This document shows, one piece after another, positions 32,733-43,975 of a DNA stretch of 63,467 bases. A program made the translations under genes and the position numbers. This DNA comes from an uncultured Myxococcales bacterium (GTDB taxonomy: Bacteria; Myxococcota_A; Polyangia; Polyangiales; Polyangiaceae), in the NCBI GenBank assembly GCA_937949945.1, contig CALFEQ010000117.1:1-63467 (forward strand). The letters run 5' to 3'. How positions within the stretch are numbered: the first letter of the stretch is position 1; every line of letters begins with the position of its first letter. Below the pieces are notes generated by a model. It had not been told where the DNA came from. It worked only from the letters and a program-made list of their open reading frames with translations, and did not search any database.

Positions 32733-33203
32733 GTGGCTCGTCGCATCGCGCTTCTCTTCTCGCTCGCCCTCTTCGGCTGCTCGCATCCGAAGACCGTCGT
32801 GCATCTCTCCGCGCCCGTCGGCGGCGCATGGAGCGTGAGGGACGCGAACGGCAATCGTCTCTGTCCGCTCCCGTGCAAGGTCGAGCTCGACAGCGGCGAG
32901 ACCATCGTGGTCGCGCGCGAGGGAGGCTCGCGCCAGTTCGTCGTCGAAGAGCGCAGCATCGGCGCCGGCACGTGGAACGGAGTGATCCGCTGGCGCGAGG
33001 AGCCGAGCGACGGTGCGCTCGCGGTGCGCTCCTTCTCCACGTCGCTCGTGAATGCGGGGAACGCGATGATCGAGACACGTCACGAGGACCGGATCGCGGC
33101 TGGGGTCGTCCTCGCCGGGCTCGGCGCGATCGGCGTGGCGGCGTCTCATGCCTTGCCCAAGCGGAGGCACGAGGAGCTCTGGCTCGAGCGAGCCGCTCCT
33201 TGA
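32733..33203 (+). CDS. Small lipoprotein of unknown function
   Basis: 156 aa, GTG start without a clear ribosome-binding site. The short signal peptide ends in ALFGC, a lipobox. The mature part has a PEGA-like flavour (VHLSAPVGGAWSVRDANGNR, CPLPCKVELDSGETIVVARE) and a C-terminal hydrophobic segment near 120-138 (IAAGVVLAGLGAIGVAAS). No specific family recognised. Confidence 0.65.
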   Translation: MARRIALLFSLALFGCSHPKTVVHLSAPVGGAWSVRDANGNRLCPLPCKVELDSGETIVVAREGGSRQFVVEERSIGAGTWNGVIRWREEPSDGALAVRSFSTSLVNAGNAMIETRHEDRIAAGVVLAGLGAIGVAASHALPKRRHEELWLERAAP

Positions 33204-33516
33204 AGGACGGCTCGGCTCTCTCGTTCGGGAGCGCGTAGCCGAGAAGCTCGTCGGTCGAGAGCCGCCCGCGTGAGCACGACGGGCGAGGCTCTTGCGAGAA
33301 GTTTTGCGACGGAGCTGGCTCGTCTGCACCGGGGCCCGCGAGCCCATGACCTCCGGGGGAGACCGACGCGTCGGACGCGCGCGAGCATCATCGATGGGCG
33401 CTCGCCCTCGATCGCTCACGGTGTGCGCCTTCGCTCGAGCTGCTCGAGGACGAATCGCAGAGCTGCCTCCTCGTGGCGCCACGAGTGCAGTGATTGGCGC
33501 CGGGAAGGAGGTGACC
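33204..33516. other. Intergenic region before the Gly-rich lipoprotein gene
   Basis: No supported gene. A possible hairpin (CTCGGCT 33211-33217 with AGCCGAG 33237-33243) follows the preceding stop and may end that transcript. The last 15 nt hold an unusually strong Shine-Dalgarno sequence. Confidence 0.35.
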
Positions 33517-34026
33517 ATGCTCACCCTCGATCGTGTTTCACTCATGAGCATCGGTCTGGCGATCGCGTTCTCCGTCGGATGCGCGGCGCCGGCCGAAGAT
33601 ACGGAACCCGTCGACACACTCGCCGAGGAGACGCCGGAGGAGGAGGCCGTCGACGAGACCTCGTCGGCGGTGGTCGCCAGCGGCATCGGCGGGTGCGGCG
33701 GATGGCTCGGCGGCGGTCTCATGACCGGTGGTGCCTGGGGCATCGGCACCGGCTTCGTCGGCGGGGCGGGCCTCGCCGGTGTCGATGCGCCGTTCGGCGC
33801 CGGGCTCGTCGCGCCGCTCGGTGTCGCTGCGCCCATCGGCGCCGTCGCACCCATCGGCCTCGCCGGGGGCTTCGCTGCGCCCATCGGCCTCGCTGGCGGC
33901 GTCGCACCTCTCGGCTTCGGTTACGGTGCGGGCCTCGGCATCGGCTACGGCGCGGGCCTCGGGATCGGTTACGCCGCGCCGCTCGGCATCGGTTTCGGCG
34001 CGCCGCTCGGTTTCGGTTGTCTCTGA
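33517..34026 (+). CDS. Glycine-rich repeat lipoprotein
   Basis: 169 aa. The ATG at 33517 is preceded by GGAAGGAGGTGACC, an almost complete anti-Shine-Dalgarno match with good spacing, so strong translation is expected; the longer frame from 33292 is disregarded. The signal peptide ends in FSVGC, a lipobox. An acidic segment follows (TEPVDTLAEETPEEEAVDE), then a low-complexity C-terminal half of short repeats such as PIGLAGG, PLGF and GYGAGLGI. A few Cys flank the repeats (GGCGGWLGG and the C-terminal FGCL). Gly-rich surface or matrix protein is a guess. A perfect palindrome follows the gene. Confidence 0.78.
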   Translation: MLTLDRVSLMSIGLAIAFSVGCAAPAEDTEPVDTLAEETPEEEAVDETSSAVVASGIGGCGGWLGGGLMTGGAWGIGTGFVGGAGLAGVDAPFGAGLVAPLGVAAPIGAVAPIGLAGGFAAPIGLAGGVAPLGFGYGAGLGIGYGAGLGIGYAAPLGIGFGAPLGFGCL

Positions 34027-34088
34027 TGGCAGCGCGCGCAGCCGGGTGCGTGTCATGACGAAGGCCGTCGAAGCCCAACGCCCTCTCG

Positions 34089-34112
34089 GACCGGGGAGCG
34101 CGCTCCCCGGTC
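34089..34112. terminator. Perfect 24-bp palindrome between convergent genes
   Basis: GACCGGGGAGCG followed immediately by CGCTCCCCGGTC (34089-34112). Allowing a small loop, it makes a very GC-rich hairpin usable from both strands. It lies 62 nt after the Gly-rich lipoprotein stop and 69 nt after the ATPase stop. There is no clear T tract. Confidence 0.6.
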
Positions 34113-34181
34113 TCGCCCTCGCGCACGCAGGACGTGGCCCTGCCCTCGGGCCGCGTCGCGGCGGCCGTCGAGGAGTGGCCG

Positions 34182-36920
<2,739 letters not shown>

Positions 36921-36956
36921 GCCCTTCGGCTGGAGCAAGCGCCCTGCCGTCGTCGC

Positions 36957-37367
36957 TCACTCGGAGCTCTTCCCGTCGTCCGGCGTCGTAGGGCCGTGGA
37001 GCGTGAGCCGAGCGCGGAGCGCGCGGTCGAGGTCGATCTCGTCGTCCCCCTCCCGCCACCAAGGACGCGACCGCGTCTGCGCTCGCCGCCAGAGGTTCTG
37101 CCACTCGGCCTCCCCCTCGTCGAAGGCGACCTCTGCCCGCTCGAGGAAGAGATGCTCGGCCGAGTAGGTGATCCGGAGCGAGCGCTCATCCATTGCCGAC
37201 GTGCGTACGAGGACTCGTCCGAACGTCTCGATGATCACGTCGCCCGCCGCCGGGAAGCGCAGCCGCTGACCGGACTTCGGAACGATGACGACGTCCCGGG
37301 CCTCTCCGCTGCCTTCGACGCGAACCTCGGCGATGGTCGTTCCGTGCGCCGGCAACGTTCTCCACAT
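36957..37367 (-). CDS. Hypothetical cytoplasmic protein
   Basis: About 136 aa from the ATG at 37367 (AAGG 3 nt upstream; the frame opens at 37421). No signal or membrane segment. Mixed charged sequence with motifs such as DVIIETFGRVLVRTS and AEWQNLWRRAQTRSRPWWRE. It ends 36 nt before the ATPase start, so it probably shares a transcript. No family recognised. Confidence 0.55.
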   Translation of the reverse strand: MWRTLPAHGTTIAEVRVEGSGEARDVVIVPKSGQRLRFPAAGDVIIETFGRVLVRTSAMDERSLRITYSAEHLFLERAEVAFDEGEAEWQNLWRRAQTRSRPWWREGDDEIDLDRALRARLTLHGPTTPDDGKSSE

Positions 37368-37518
37368 GACCTTACTGTGAGGCGTATCAGAGGCTCGGCG
37401 CGTGTCCACTGCCGAGTGCACGGGCGGGCGGCGTGCATGCGTCGTTGCTCGATGATGCGATGCAAGAAACCACGCGGGTTCCGGCAGTCCATGGTGGGGG
37501 AGGGTGGGGTAGGCCAGG

Positions 37519-38988
37519 TCACTTCGGCAACGCAGGCGGCTTGTCGTCTCGCTGGATGCACGACGACAGGTCGAACAGCATGAACTCGAGCGCCTTCTGC
37601 TGTGGCGTGAGCTCGGTCGTCGTGCAGCCCGCAGGGAACGGCTCCCCGGGCTTGTCGCCCGCGCCGACGTGGAGATCCGTGTAGACGACGCGCCCGCAGA
37701 CCTGATCGTCCGACGCGCCGACGGGCGTGTTGAAGGTGATGTACTCGTGCGCGATCTTCCCCCCGGCGGCCGGGTTCTCCATCGTGATCCACGACAGGGC
37801 GTCGTCGGAGACGGAGTTGACGTTGTGGCGCCCCTCTTGGATCGGCAACGTCTCCCCGGGCCCCGTGAGCGAGCTCGTGTTGCGGAGCCACTCCTTCATC
37901 GCGGCGCCTTTCGCGAAGGACGTGTTGATCGTTCCGAAGACGGTGGTCGCCGGGTTGGGCTCGAGCTCGCGCGGGCAGCTCGGGTCGGTGCACGTGAAGT
38001 CGTTCGTCCAGGCGGCGAGGTTCTTCACCGCCGCGACCGGCGAGTTCGAGAACCAGTAATGGTGGTAATGTGACGTGAAGACACGACCGCCCGCGGCGGC
38101 GTAGTCGTAGAGCGCCTGGCGAGCCGCTTCGGGTTTCGTGTCCGCGTTCTCTCGGCCTTCGCACGAGAGCAACACGATGTCGTACTGCTTCAGTCGTTCG
38201 AGGTTCTCCCAGAGCGTCGATGCCGACGCGAAGTCGCCGCCCGCCTCGAACTTGCTCGTGGCGGACGTCGGCGGTTCGACCGTTCCGCCGCCCGCATAGA
38301 GGTGGACTCGCGCCTCGCTCCCTGCGGTGCCGAACTCGGAGTCTTCGAGGCCGATCTTCCGGAGCAGGCACTCGAGCGGATCGGCGGCGCCCGTCGCGAG
38401 CGCGATGCGTGGGATGTCTCCTTCGCTGCGATTGCGCGGCAGGCGGATCGTTCCGTCGTCGAGGGCGACGGTCGTGCAGGGCGCGACCTTCGGGATCGTG
38501 ACGATCCGGCGCCACTTGCCGATCTGGACGACGAGCGGGAAGTCGACGTCGGCCGGGACGTTCTCGAGGGTGAAGCTCCCGGCCGCGTCCGTCAGCGTGA
38601 GCGCGATGGGCTGTCCGGTCACGGACCCCGCGCACGTGTCGCACTTGGGCCCGAGGCCCGAGATGATCGGCTCGGGCGTTCCGTTCGGGACGTAGACGAC
38701 GACGTTGTAGAGCGGGATCTTTCCGGCCGGATCGAAGACCTTGCCCGTGAGCGTCGTCTTCGTGGCTCCTTCGCAGGCCACCTGATTGCACTCGAGCCCG
38801 ACGCAGCCGGAAGGGCCGCCGTCGTTCTCGTTGCAACCGAACCCGACGCAGGGCTCCCCGGAGCTGCCGGAGGCGCCGGAGCTGCTCGACCCGGAGCCCG
38901 GATCGGAGTCGCTCCCGCAGCCCTGCGCCGAGACGACGGCGACCGTGATCATCGCCAGCGAACAAGACGTGATGAGAAGCTTCCGCAT
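37519..38988 (-). CDS. Lipoprotein with carboxypeptidase-regulatory-like and glutamine-amidotransferase-like regions
   Basis: 489 aa from the ATG at 38988 (GGAG upstream). The signal peptide ends in SAQGC, a lipobox. A Ser/Gly-rich spacer and a small Cys-rich stretch (EPCVGFGCNENDGG, GCVGLECNQVACEG) lead to a carboxypeptidase-regulatory-like domain (LTGKVFDPAGKIPLYNVVVY, AGSFTLENVPADVDFPLVVQ). The C-terminal half (YDIVLLSCEGREN, AAGGRVFTSHYHHYWF, AHEYITFNTP, VVYTDLHVGAG) resembles the ThuA/GATase-like fold used in some secreted proteins. Its family is frequent in myxobacteria; role unknown. It starts 14 nt after the knottin-module lipoprotein, so one transcript. Confidence 0.82.
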   Translation of the reverse strand: MRKLLITSCSLAMITVAVVSAQGCGSDSDPGSGSSSSGASGSSGEPCVGFGCNENDGGPSGCVGLECNQVACEGATKTTLTGKVFDPAGKIPLYNVVVYVPNGTPEPIISGLGPKCDTCAGSVTGQPIALTLTDAAGSFTLENVPADVDFPLVVQIGKWRRIVTIPKVAPCTTVALDDGTIRLPRNRSEGDIPRIALATGAADPLECLLRKIGLEDSEFGTAGSEARVHLYAGGGTVEPPTSATSKFEAGGDFASASTLWENLERLKQYDIVLLSCEGRENADTKPEAARQALYDYAAAGGRVFTSHYHHYWFSNSPVAAVKNLAAWTNDFTCTDPSCPRELEPNPATTVFGTINTSFAKGAAMKEWLRNTSSLTGPGETLPIQEGRHNVNSVSDDALSWITMENPAAGGKIAHEYITFNTPVGASDDQVCGRVVYTDLHVGAGDKPGEPFPAGCTTTELTPQQKALEFMLFDLSSCIQRDDKPPALPK

Positions 38989-39002
38989 CGTCGGTTCTCC
39001 GA

Positions 39003-40592
39003 TCACGGCCAACGGCAGAACTTGTCGATGCACGGGACGCCGTCGCAGCAGGGCAGCGACTCGCAGCTCTGGCCGTAGAGCGCGCACTGGCCCGCGCCGC
39101 CGTCCGGCTCGCCGCTGCCGCCGTCCGACTCGCCGCTGCCGCCGTCGGGCGGCGTCGGCCCGGCGTCGCTCACGCCGCCGTCGGGCAGGAGCGTGCCGCC
39201 GCAGACGCCGGTCGAGCTACCCGTCGGGATCACGCAGGGCAGGCCCGGGCAGCAGTCCGCGTGGGAGGTGCACGCGCCGCCCTGGCTCACGCACGCGCCC
39301 TGGCACTCGTTGTTCACGCAGGGGTTGCCGCAGCAGTCCGCGCTCGTCGCGCACGCCGTGCCCGCGGGCGGCGGCGTCGTGCAGTCGAGCTCGGGATCGA
39401 TCACGCAGCGCGGGATGCCGAGCGCGTCCTTGCGGCAGCAGTTGTCGGGGTTGTTGTTGCAGTAGCTCGACGGCAGTCCGGCGCGCTCGCAGCAGTTGTT
39501 CTCCGCCGAGCACGCGGACGTGGACGGCTTGCAGATCGAGCCCGGCTCGCGGCACGCGGTGCCGTTGTCGCAGCGGCCGAACTCCTGCGTGGGAGACGCC
39601 TTGGAGCAGTGGACGGGCCCGTTCACCGGATCGGGCGCGCCCGACCAGCCGCAGCAGTCGCTGTCGTTGCGGCAGAGCTCACCCGTCGGAGAGCAGCCCG
39701 ATGGCGGCTGGCAGACCATGAAGCCCGGCGCCGCGCCGCCCGGCGCGCAGACGCGCGAGCAGCACTCGCCTCCGCACTCGGGCACGGTATCACCGACCTT
39801 GCCGCAGACGACGCCCTTCGGCGTGCACTGCGTCGCGCCCGGCGCGTCCGGAGGCGCGCCGCAGAGACCCAGCGCGTCGCCCTCCTGCTTCACGCACGTG
39901 CCCGTGCAGCAGTCGCCCGGTCCCGCGCAGACGTCGCCCCGCTGACGGCAGAAGGACACCGCCGCCGAGCAGACGCCCGCGTGGCAGAGCTTCGAGCAGC
40001 ACTCCGAGTCGTTCGCGCACGGGTTTCCGGAGATCTTGCAGGTCGTGTTCAGCCGCTTGCAGACGTTGTCCGTGCACGTCCCGCCGCAACACTCCTCGTC
40101 GGCGTTGCAGGGCTGCTCGTCCGCGATGCACTGCTTGTCGGCGCAGAAGCCCCCGACGCACGAGCCCGTGCAGCAGTCCGTGGCGTTCGTGCACGACTCA
40201 CCGGCGGTGCGGCACTGGTCGTTGATCGGATTGCCGCACGTGCCTGCGCCGGTGGGGCCTTCGCAGTTCGTCGAGCAGCACTCGAGGCTCGAGGCGCAGC
40301 CCTCGCCGACGCCCTTGCAGACGGGACGCGCGTCGGGATCCGTCGAACCGTCGAGAGAACCCCCGCCTTCGCCCGACGAGCCGTCGTTCGTCGTACCGCC
40401 GTCGTCCGTGCTGCTGCCGTCGACGTCGCCGTTGCCTCCGCCGCCGTTGCCTCCGCCCGCTTCGGTGGCGGTGTCGGGCCCGCCGTCTCCGGAGTCCGGA
40501 GGGGGAATCTCGCTCGTCTCGCTACCACATGCGTTGACGCAAGCAACGACGGCAGTGAACAGCCCGAGAGCAGCCCACGGAAGCTTCCTCAT
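39003..40592 (-). CDS. Lipoprotein with about eleven knottin-like cysteine modules
   Basis: 529 aa. AGGAGG lies 5 nt before the ATG. Signal peptide with a Cys near residue 18 (AVVACVNAC). A Gly/Asp/Ser-rich spacer to about residue 88 is followed by roughly eleven tandem Cys modules to the C-terminus; by eye about 70 Cys in all. The best-conserved unit, CIADEQPCNADEECC...C....C, has the spacing C-x6-C-x5-CC-x3-C-x4-C, the framework of inhibitor-cystine-knot peptides; others are looser. A Gly/Asp/Ser spacer precedes the last module. Predicted surface-exposed and disulfide-bonded. Functions such as protease inhibition or adhesion are speculation. Confidence 0.88.
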   Translation of the reverse strand: MRKLPWAALGLFTAVVACVNACGSETSEIPPPDSGDGGPDTATEAGGGNGGGGNGDVDGSSTDDGGTTNDGSSGEGGGSLDGSTDPDARPVCKGVGEGCASSLECCSTNCEGPTGAGTCGNPINDQCRTAGESCTNATDCCTGSCVGGFCADKQCIADEQPCNADEECCGGTCTDNVCKRLNTTCKISGNPCANDSECCSKLCHAGVCSAAVSFCRQRGDVCAGPGDCCTGTCVKQEGDALGLCGAPPDAPGATQCTPKGVVCGKVGDTVPECGGECCSRVCAPGGAAPGFMVCQPPSGCSPTGELCRNDSDCCGWSGAPDPVNGPVHCSKASPTQEFGRCDNGTACREPGSICKPSTSACSAENNCCERAGLPSSYCNNNPDNCCRKDALGIPRCVIDPELDCTTPPPAGTACATSADCCGNPCVNNECQGACVSQGGACTSHADCCPGLPCVIPTGSSTGVCGGTLLPDGGVSDAGPTPPDGGSGESDGGSGEPDGGAGQCALYGQSCESLPCCDGVPCIDKFCRWP

Positions 40593-40957
40593 CTGATCCT
40601 CCTCGCGAGGCGATCGACAGACGAGACGTTCGACGAACCGTGCTCGCTGGATCGAGCAGACAGTACCGTGTCGATCGTCGTTCGCGTCGAAAGAAAAAGA
40701 ACGAACCTCGATTTCGGTAGGACCGCTCCCCCGACAACGAAGCGTGCCGGGTTGGACGGCGCCGCTACCTGGTCGAAGCGGCGTCCACCCGGATCGATCG
40801 CGGAGCTCGGCCGTTCGCCCGGCGCGCGCACGCGAGCGCGTGCGACCTGGTCGGCGCCGTGTCCACCGCCGCGACGAAGCTCGTGCGTTCCGCGACGTCG
40901 TCTCGGTCCTGACCTTGCTTCGTGAGCTGGGCGAGCACGACTCGCCGCGAGCTTTCG
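40593..40957. other. Divergent intergenic region
   Basis: Lies between the knottin-module lipoprotein gene (minus) and the K+ channel gene (plus). It contains an A-rich stretch (GAAAGAAAAAGAACGAA, about 40689-40705), among the most AT-rich tracts nearby, and imperfect dyad GACA-N6-TGTC near 40658-40672. Promoters for both genes are expected here; none is assigned with confidence. Confidence 0.4.
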
Positions 40958-42664
40958 ATGAAGGCCTTCTCGCCGCTCCTCGCGTTCGTCATGGCCGAGA
41001 AGGACGTGCGCCGGAACCTCCGCGCGCTCGCCAAGGTCCTGCTGCTGATCATGGCGGCCGTCGCGCTCTTCACGGTCGCGTTCCACTTCCTCATGCTCCT
41101 GGTCGAGGGGCGCGCGTACTCCTGGGCCACGAGCCTCTACTGGACGCTCACCGTGATGAGCACGCTCGGCTTCGGGGACATCACGTTCCACACCGACATC
41201 GGTCGGCTGTTCAGCGTCCTCGTGCTCCTCACCGGCATCGTGACGTTCGTCGTCGTGCTGCCCTTCGCGTTCATTCGCTACTTCTACGCGCCGTGGCTCG
41301 AGGCGCAGATCCGTCTGCGCGTGCCGCGCGAGGTGCCGGAGACGGCGCGCGATCACGTCATCATCTGTCGGTACGACGCCATCGCGCACGGGCTCATCCA
41401 GCGGCTGACCGCGGTCGGCATTCCGTACTTCGTGATCGAGCCGGAGCCGACCGCGGCGGGGCGCTTGTGGGCCGACGGGATCTCGGTCGTCGTCGGGGAG
41501 TACGACAGCCGCGCGACCTACGCGAAGCTGCGAGCGAGCCAGGCGCGGCTCGTCTTCGCCAATCTCGACGACGCGACGAACACGAACATCACGCTGACCG
41601 TGCGCGACGAGGCGCCCGAGGTCCCCGTGGCGGCCCTCGTCTCCGGCGACGAGGCCGTGAACGTCCTCGAGCTGAGCGGCGCGACGTCGACGCTGCCGCT
41701 CAAGCGGCGCCTGAGCGAGCACCTCGCGTCACGGGTCACCGCCGGGCACATCCGGGCGCACGTCGTCGGTCGACTGAAGGACCTCTTCATCGCGGAGCTG
41801 CCGGTGCACAACACGGGGCTCGCCAATCGAGCGATCCGCGACACGCCGCTCCACGATCTCACCGGCGTGATGGTCGTGGCCTACTGGGACGCCGGCGTGC
41901 TGCGCCCTGCACGTCCGGACGCCGTGCTACGCGATCACAGCGTGATCGTGCTCGTCGGCACCGAAGAGCAGATCACCATGCTCGACTCGCTCTTCGTCAT
42001 CTACCGTCCGAACGAGAACCCCGTCCTCGTGATCGGAGGCGGGACGGTCGGCCTGCTCACGTCGCGAGCGCTGCGCGAACGAGGCGTGGCCGTCCACGTC
42101 GTCGAGCGAGACGCGCGCTTGCGCGAGACGCTGGAGGGCGCGGCCGATCGCGTCTTCATCGGGAACGCGTCCGACCGTGAGGTCCTCATGGCCGCCGGGC
42201 TCGCCGGCGCTCCGTCCGTCGTGCTGACGACGAACGACGACGCGACGAACATCTTCCTCGCGGTCTACTGCCGGCGCTTGAACCCGGACGTCCGCATCAT
42301 CAGTCGGATCACGCACGAGCGGAACCTCGAGGCGATCCACCGAGCGGGCGCGGACTCGGTGCTGAGCTACAGCACGCTCGGCGCGAAGATGCTCCTCGCG
42401 GCGCTCCGCGGGCACGAGCTCGTCGTCCTCGAGGAAGGGGCGGACCTCCTCGTCATCCCGGTGCCGCCGTCGCTGGCGGGAAGGACGCTGGCGGAGAGCG
42501 ACATCGGAGGACGGACCGGGCTCGCCGTCATCGCCGTGCAGGACGGCCAGGGGAGGATCGAGACCAATCCGTCCCCCGATCTGCGGCTGCCCGCCGACGG
42601 CGATCTCGTCGTGATCGGCTCGCTCGACCAACGGCGGGCGTTCGCGCGCGAGTACTACCGATGA
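40958..42664 (+). CDS. Two-TM potassium channel with RCK/TrkA domains
   Basis: 568 aa from the ATG at 40958 (a GTG at 40922 would add 12 residues). Two membrane helices (about 25-49 and 83-107) flank a pore loop with selectivity filter TLGFGD (69-74), a variant of TVGYGD. Two RCK/TrkA-N Rossmann domains follow: HVIICRYDAIAHGLIQRL with EYDSRATYAKL, and VLVIGGGTVGLLTSRALRER with IGNASDREVLM. A TrkA-C domain sits in between and another at the end (RLPADGDLVVIGSLDQ). The layout matches ligand-gated bacterial K+ channels of the MthK/Kch type with two gating units in one chain. Confidence 0.9.
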   Translation: MKAFSPLLAFVMAEKDVRRNLRALAKVLLLIMAAVALFTVAFHFLMLLVEGRAYSWATSLYWTLTVMSTLGFGDITFHTDIGRLFSVLVLLTGIVTFVVVLPFAFIRYFYAPWLEAQIRLRVPREVPETARDHVIICRYDAIAHGLIQRLTAVGIPYFVIEPEPTAAGRLWADGISVVVGEYDSRATYAKLRASQARLVFANLDDATNTNITLTVRDEAPEVPVAALVSGDEAVNVLELSGATSTLPLKRRLSEHLASRVTAGHIRAHVVGRLKDLFIAELPVHNTGLANRAIRDTPLHDLTGVMVVAYWDAGVLRPARPDAVLRDHSVIVLVGTEEQITMLDSLFVIYRPNENPVLVIGGGTVGLLTSRALRERGVAVHVVERDARLRETLEGAADRVFIGNASDREVLMAAGLAGAPSVVLTTNDDATNIFLAVYCRRLNPDVRIISRITHERNLEAIHRAGADSVLSYSTLGAKMLLAALRGHELVVLEEGADLLVIPVPPSLAGRTLAESDIGGRTGLAVIAVQDGQGRIETNPSPDLRLPADGDLVVIGSLDQRRAFAREYYR

Positions 42665-42674
42665 CGGTATCGTC

Positions 42675-43484
42675 GTGGTAGGTCAACGCGACGTGCGCGG
42701 CTCCTCGTTCGTGATCGTCGCTTGCCTCTCGCTCTCGGCGTGCGAGGCGTGCGAGGAGGAGGCGCCCCGCGCCGTCGTCGTGCCCGACGCGGCCGAGCCG
42801 CCTGCCCCCGCTCCTCCTCCGCGTGAGGGCTGCTCGCGGGTCGGCTCGGTCGAGGCGCTCCTCCGCGATCCGTCGTGCGTCCTCTCGCGCGTGAACGACG
42901 ACGTGATGCGCGCCTCGATGAAGCATCTCTCGATCACGGTCGCGACCGACCCCGAGGAGGTCTTCGGCGGGAACACCGCGCTGCTCAACGTCACGATCAA
43001 GAACACGAGCTCGACCGAGACGCTCGTCGTGCTCGAGGCGAGGACGCGCATGCCGGGGCCTCGCCCGGACTGGTCGCGCGTGCTCGGCGTCCCCGAGCCG
43101 CGTGCGACGACGGACACGCTGAAGCTCTTCTTCCCCGTCACGACGACGGATCACCGCAATCGCGACGTCGACGCGCTCCCGGTCGTCCCCGGCAGCGCGG
43201 CGGACCCGCCGCCGCCGACGCCGATCGGCGTCCGCCTGCGGCCCGGCGGAAAGCTCGTGCACACGACGTCGTGGTGGGCGCTCCGCATTCCCGCGCCGCC
43301 GCCGATCGTGCAGGACGACGCAGGGCACCGTTACGTCCCGAAGACGACCGCGCTCCCGCTCGAGCCGGGCGAGTACAACGTCATCGTGGAGCTGCCGCTC
43401 TGGGGCCTCGGGCGCGAGGAGCGCAAGGCGTCGACGCGCGTACGCGTGGTCCGCGTGCCGAAGCTCGACGGCGGACCGAGCTGA
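42675..43484 (+). CDS. Hypothetical lipoprotein
   Basis: 269 aa from the GTG at 42675; an in-frame GTG six codons later is an equally plausible start. The signal ends in SLSAC, a lipobox. A proline-rich linker follows, then a domain with beta-sandwich character (ALLNVTIKNTSSTETLVVLE, GVRLRPGGKLVHTTSWWALR, LPLEPGEYNVIVELPLWG). It begins 10 nt after the K+ channel stop, so the pair is probably co-transcribed. No family recognised. Confidence 0.75.
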   Translation: MVGQRDVRGSSFVIVACLSLSACEACEEEAPRAVVVPDAAEPPAPAPPPREGCSRVGSVEALLRDPSCVLSRVNDDVMRASMKHLSITVATDPEEVFGGNTALLNVTIKNTSSTETLVVLEARTRMPGPRPDWSRVLGVPEPRATTDTLKLFFPVTTTDHRNRDVDALPVVPGSAADPPPPTPIGVRLRPGGKLVHTTSWWALRIPAPPPIVQDDAGHRYVPKTTALPLEPGEYNVIVELPLWGLGREERKASTRVRVVRVPKLDGGPS

Positions 43485-43491
43485 GGTCGGC

Positions 43492-43965
43492 TCAGCCTCC
43501 GCCCTCGGGGCGTCGCATCGGCGTGACGACCTCGGGCAGGTCGGGCTCGATCCGCCAGGCGTCTCCCTCCCGCGTGCACTTCACGGTGGCGCGCTGCTCG
43601 GGACCGTCGCCTTTGATCTCGACGAGGGCATGGTCGCCGTCGATGCGCGACGTCATCGTCTTCGGCCGGAAGCGCAGGCCGAAGCGGCCCTCGGCGAGCA
43701 TCTCGTGCGGCTCGTACCGCCGGCCCTGGCCGCGGCTCGCGCGCTCGGCGCGCTCCTTCAAGTTCGCGCGGGCGCGCGGGCCGAGCAGCTCGTAGGCCTC
43801 CTTGAGCGCGCGCTTGTCGTCGCCCGAGCTCTCCATCTTCTCGATCCAGAGTCGCACGACGCCCTCCGGCGTCGCGTCCGGCGCGGCGCGCGAGCAGCCC
43901 GCCATCAGGAGGGCGATCGCGACGACGAGGAGCGAGAAGAAGGAGAGGATCGAGCGGCGCGTCAT
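43492..43965 (-). CDS. Small lipoprotein, DUF4878-like
   Basis: 157 aa. The signal peptide ends in LLMAGC, a lipobox. The mature part begins TPEGVVRLWIEKMESSG, continues with KRALKEAYELLGPRARANLK, and ends with a cystatin-like beta segment (ATVKCTREGDAWRIEPDLPE), resembling NTF2/DUF4878-type lipoproteins. Its start is 10 nt after the trpS stop, so it is translated from the trpS transcript. Confidence 0.72.
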   Translation of the reverse strand: MTRRSILSFFSLLVVAIALLMAGCSRAAPDATPEGVVRLWIEKMESSGDDKRALKEAYELLGPRARANLKERAERASRGQGRRYEPHEMLAEGRFGLRFRPKTMTSRIDGDHALVEIKGDGPEQRATVKCTREGDAWRIEPDLPEVVTPMRRPEGGG

Positions 43966-43975
43966 CCGTCCGCGG

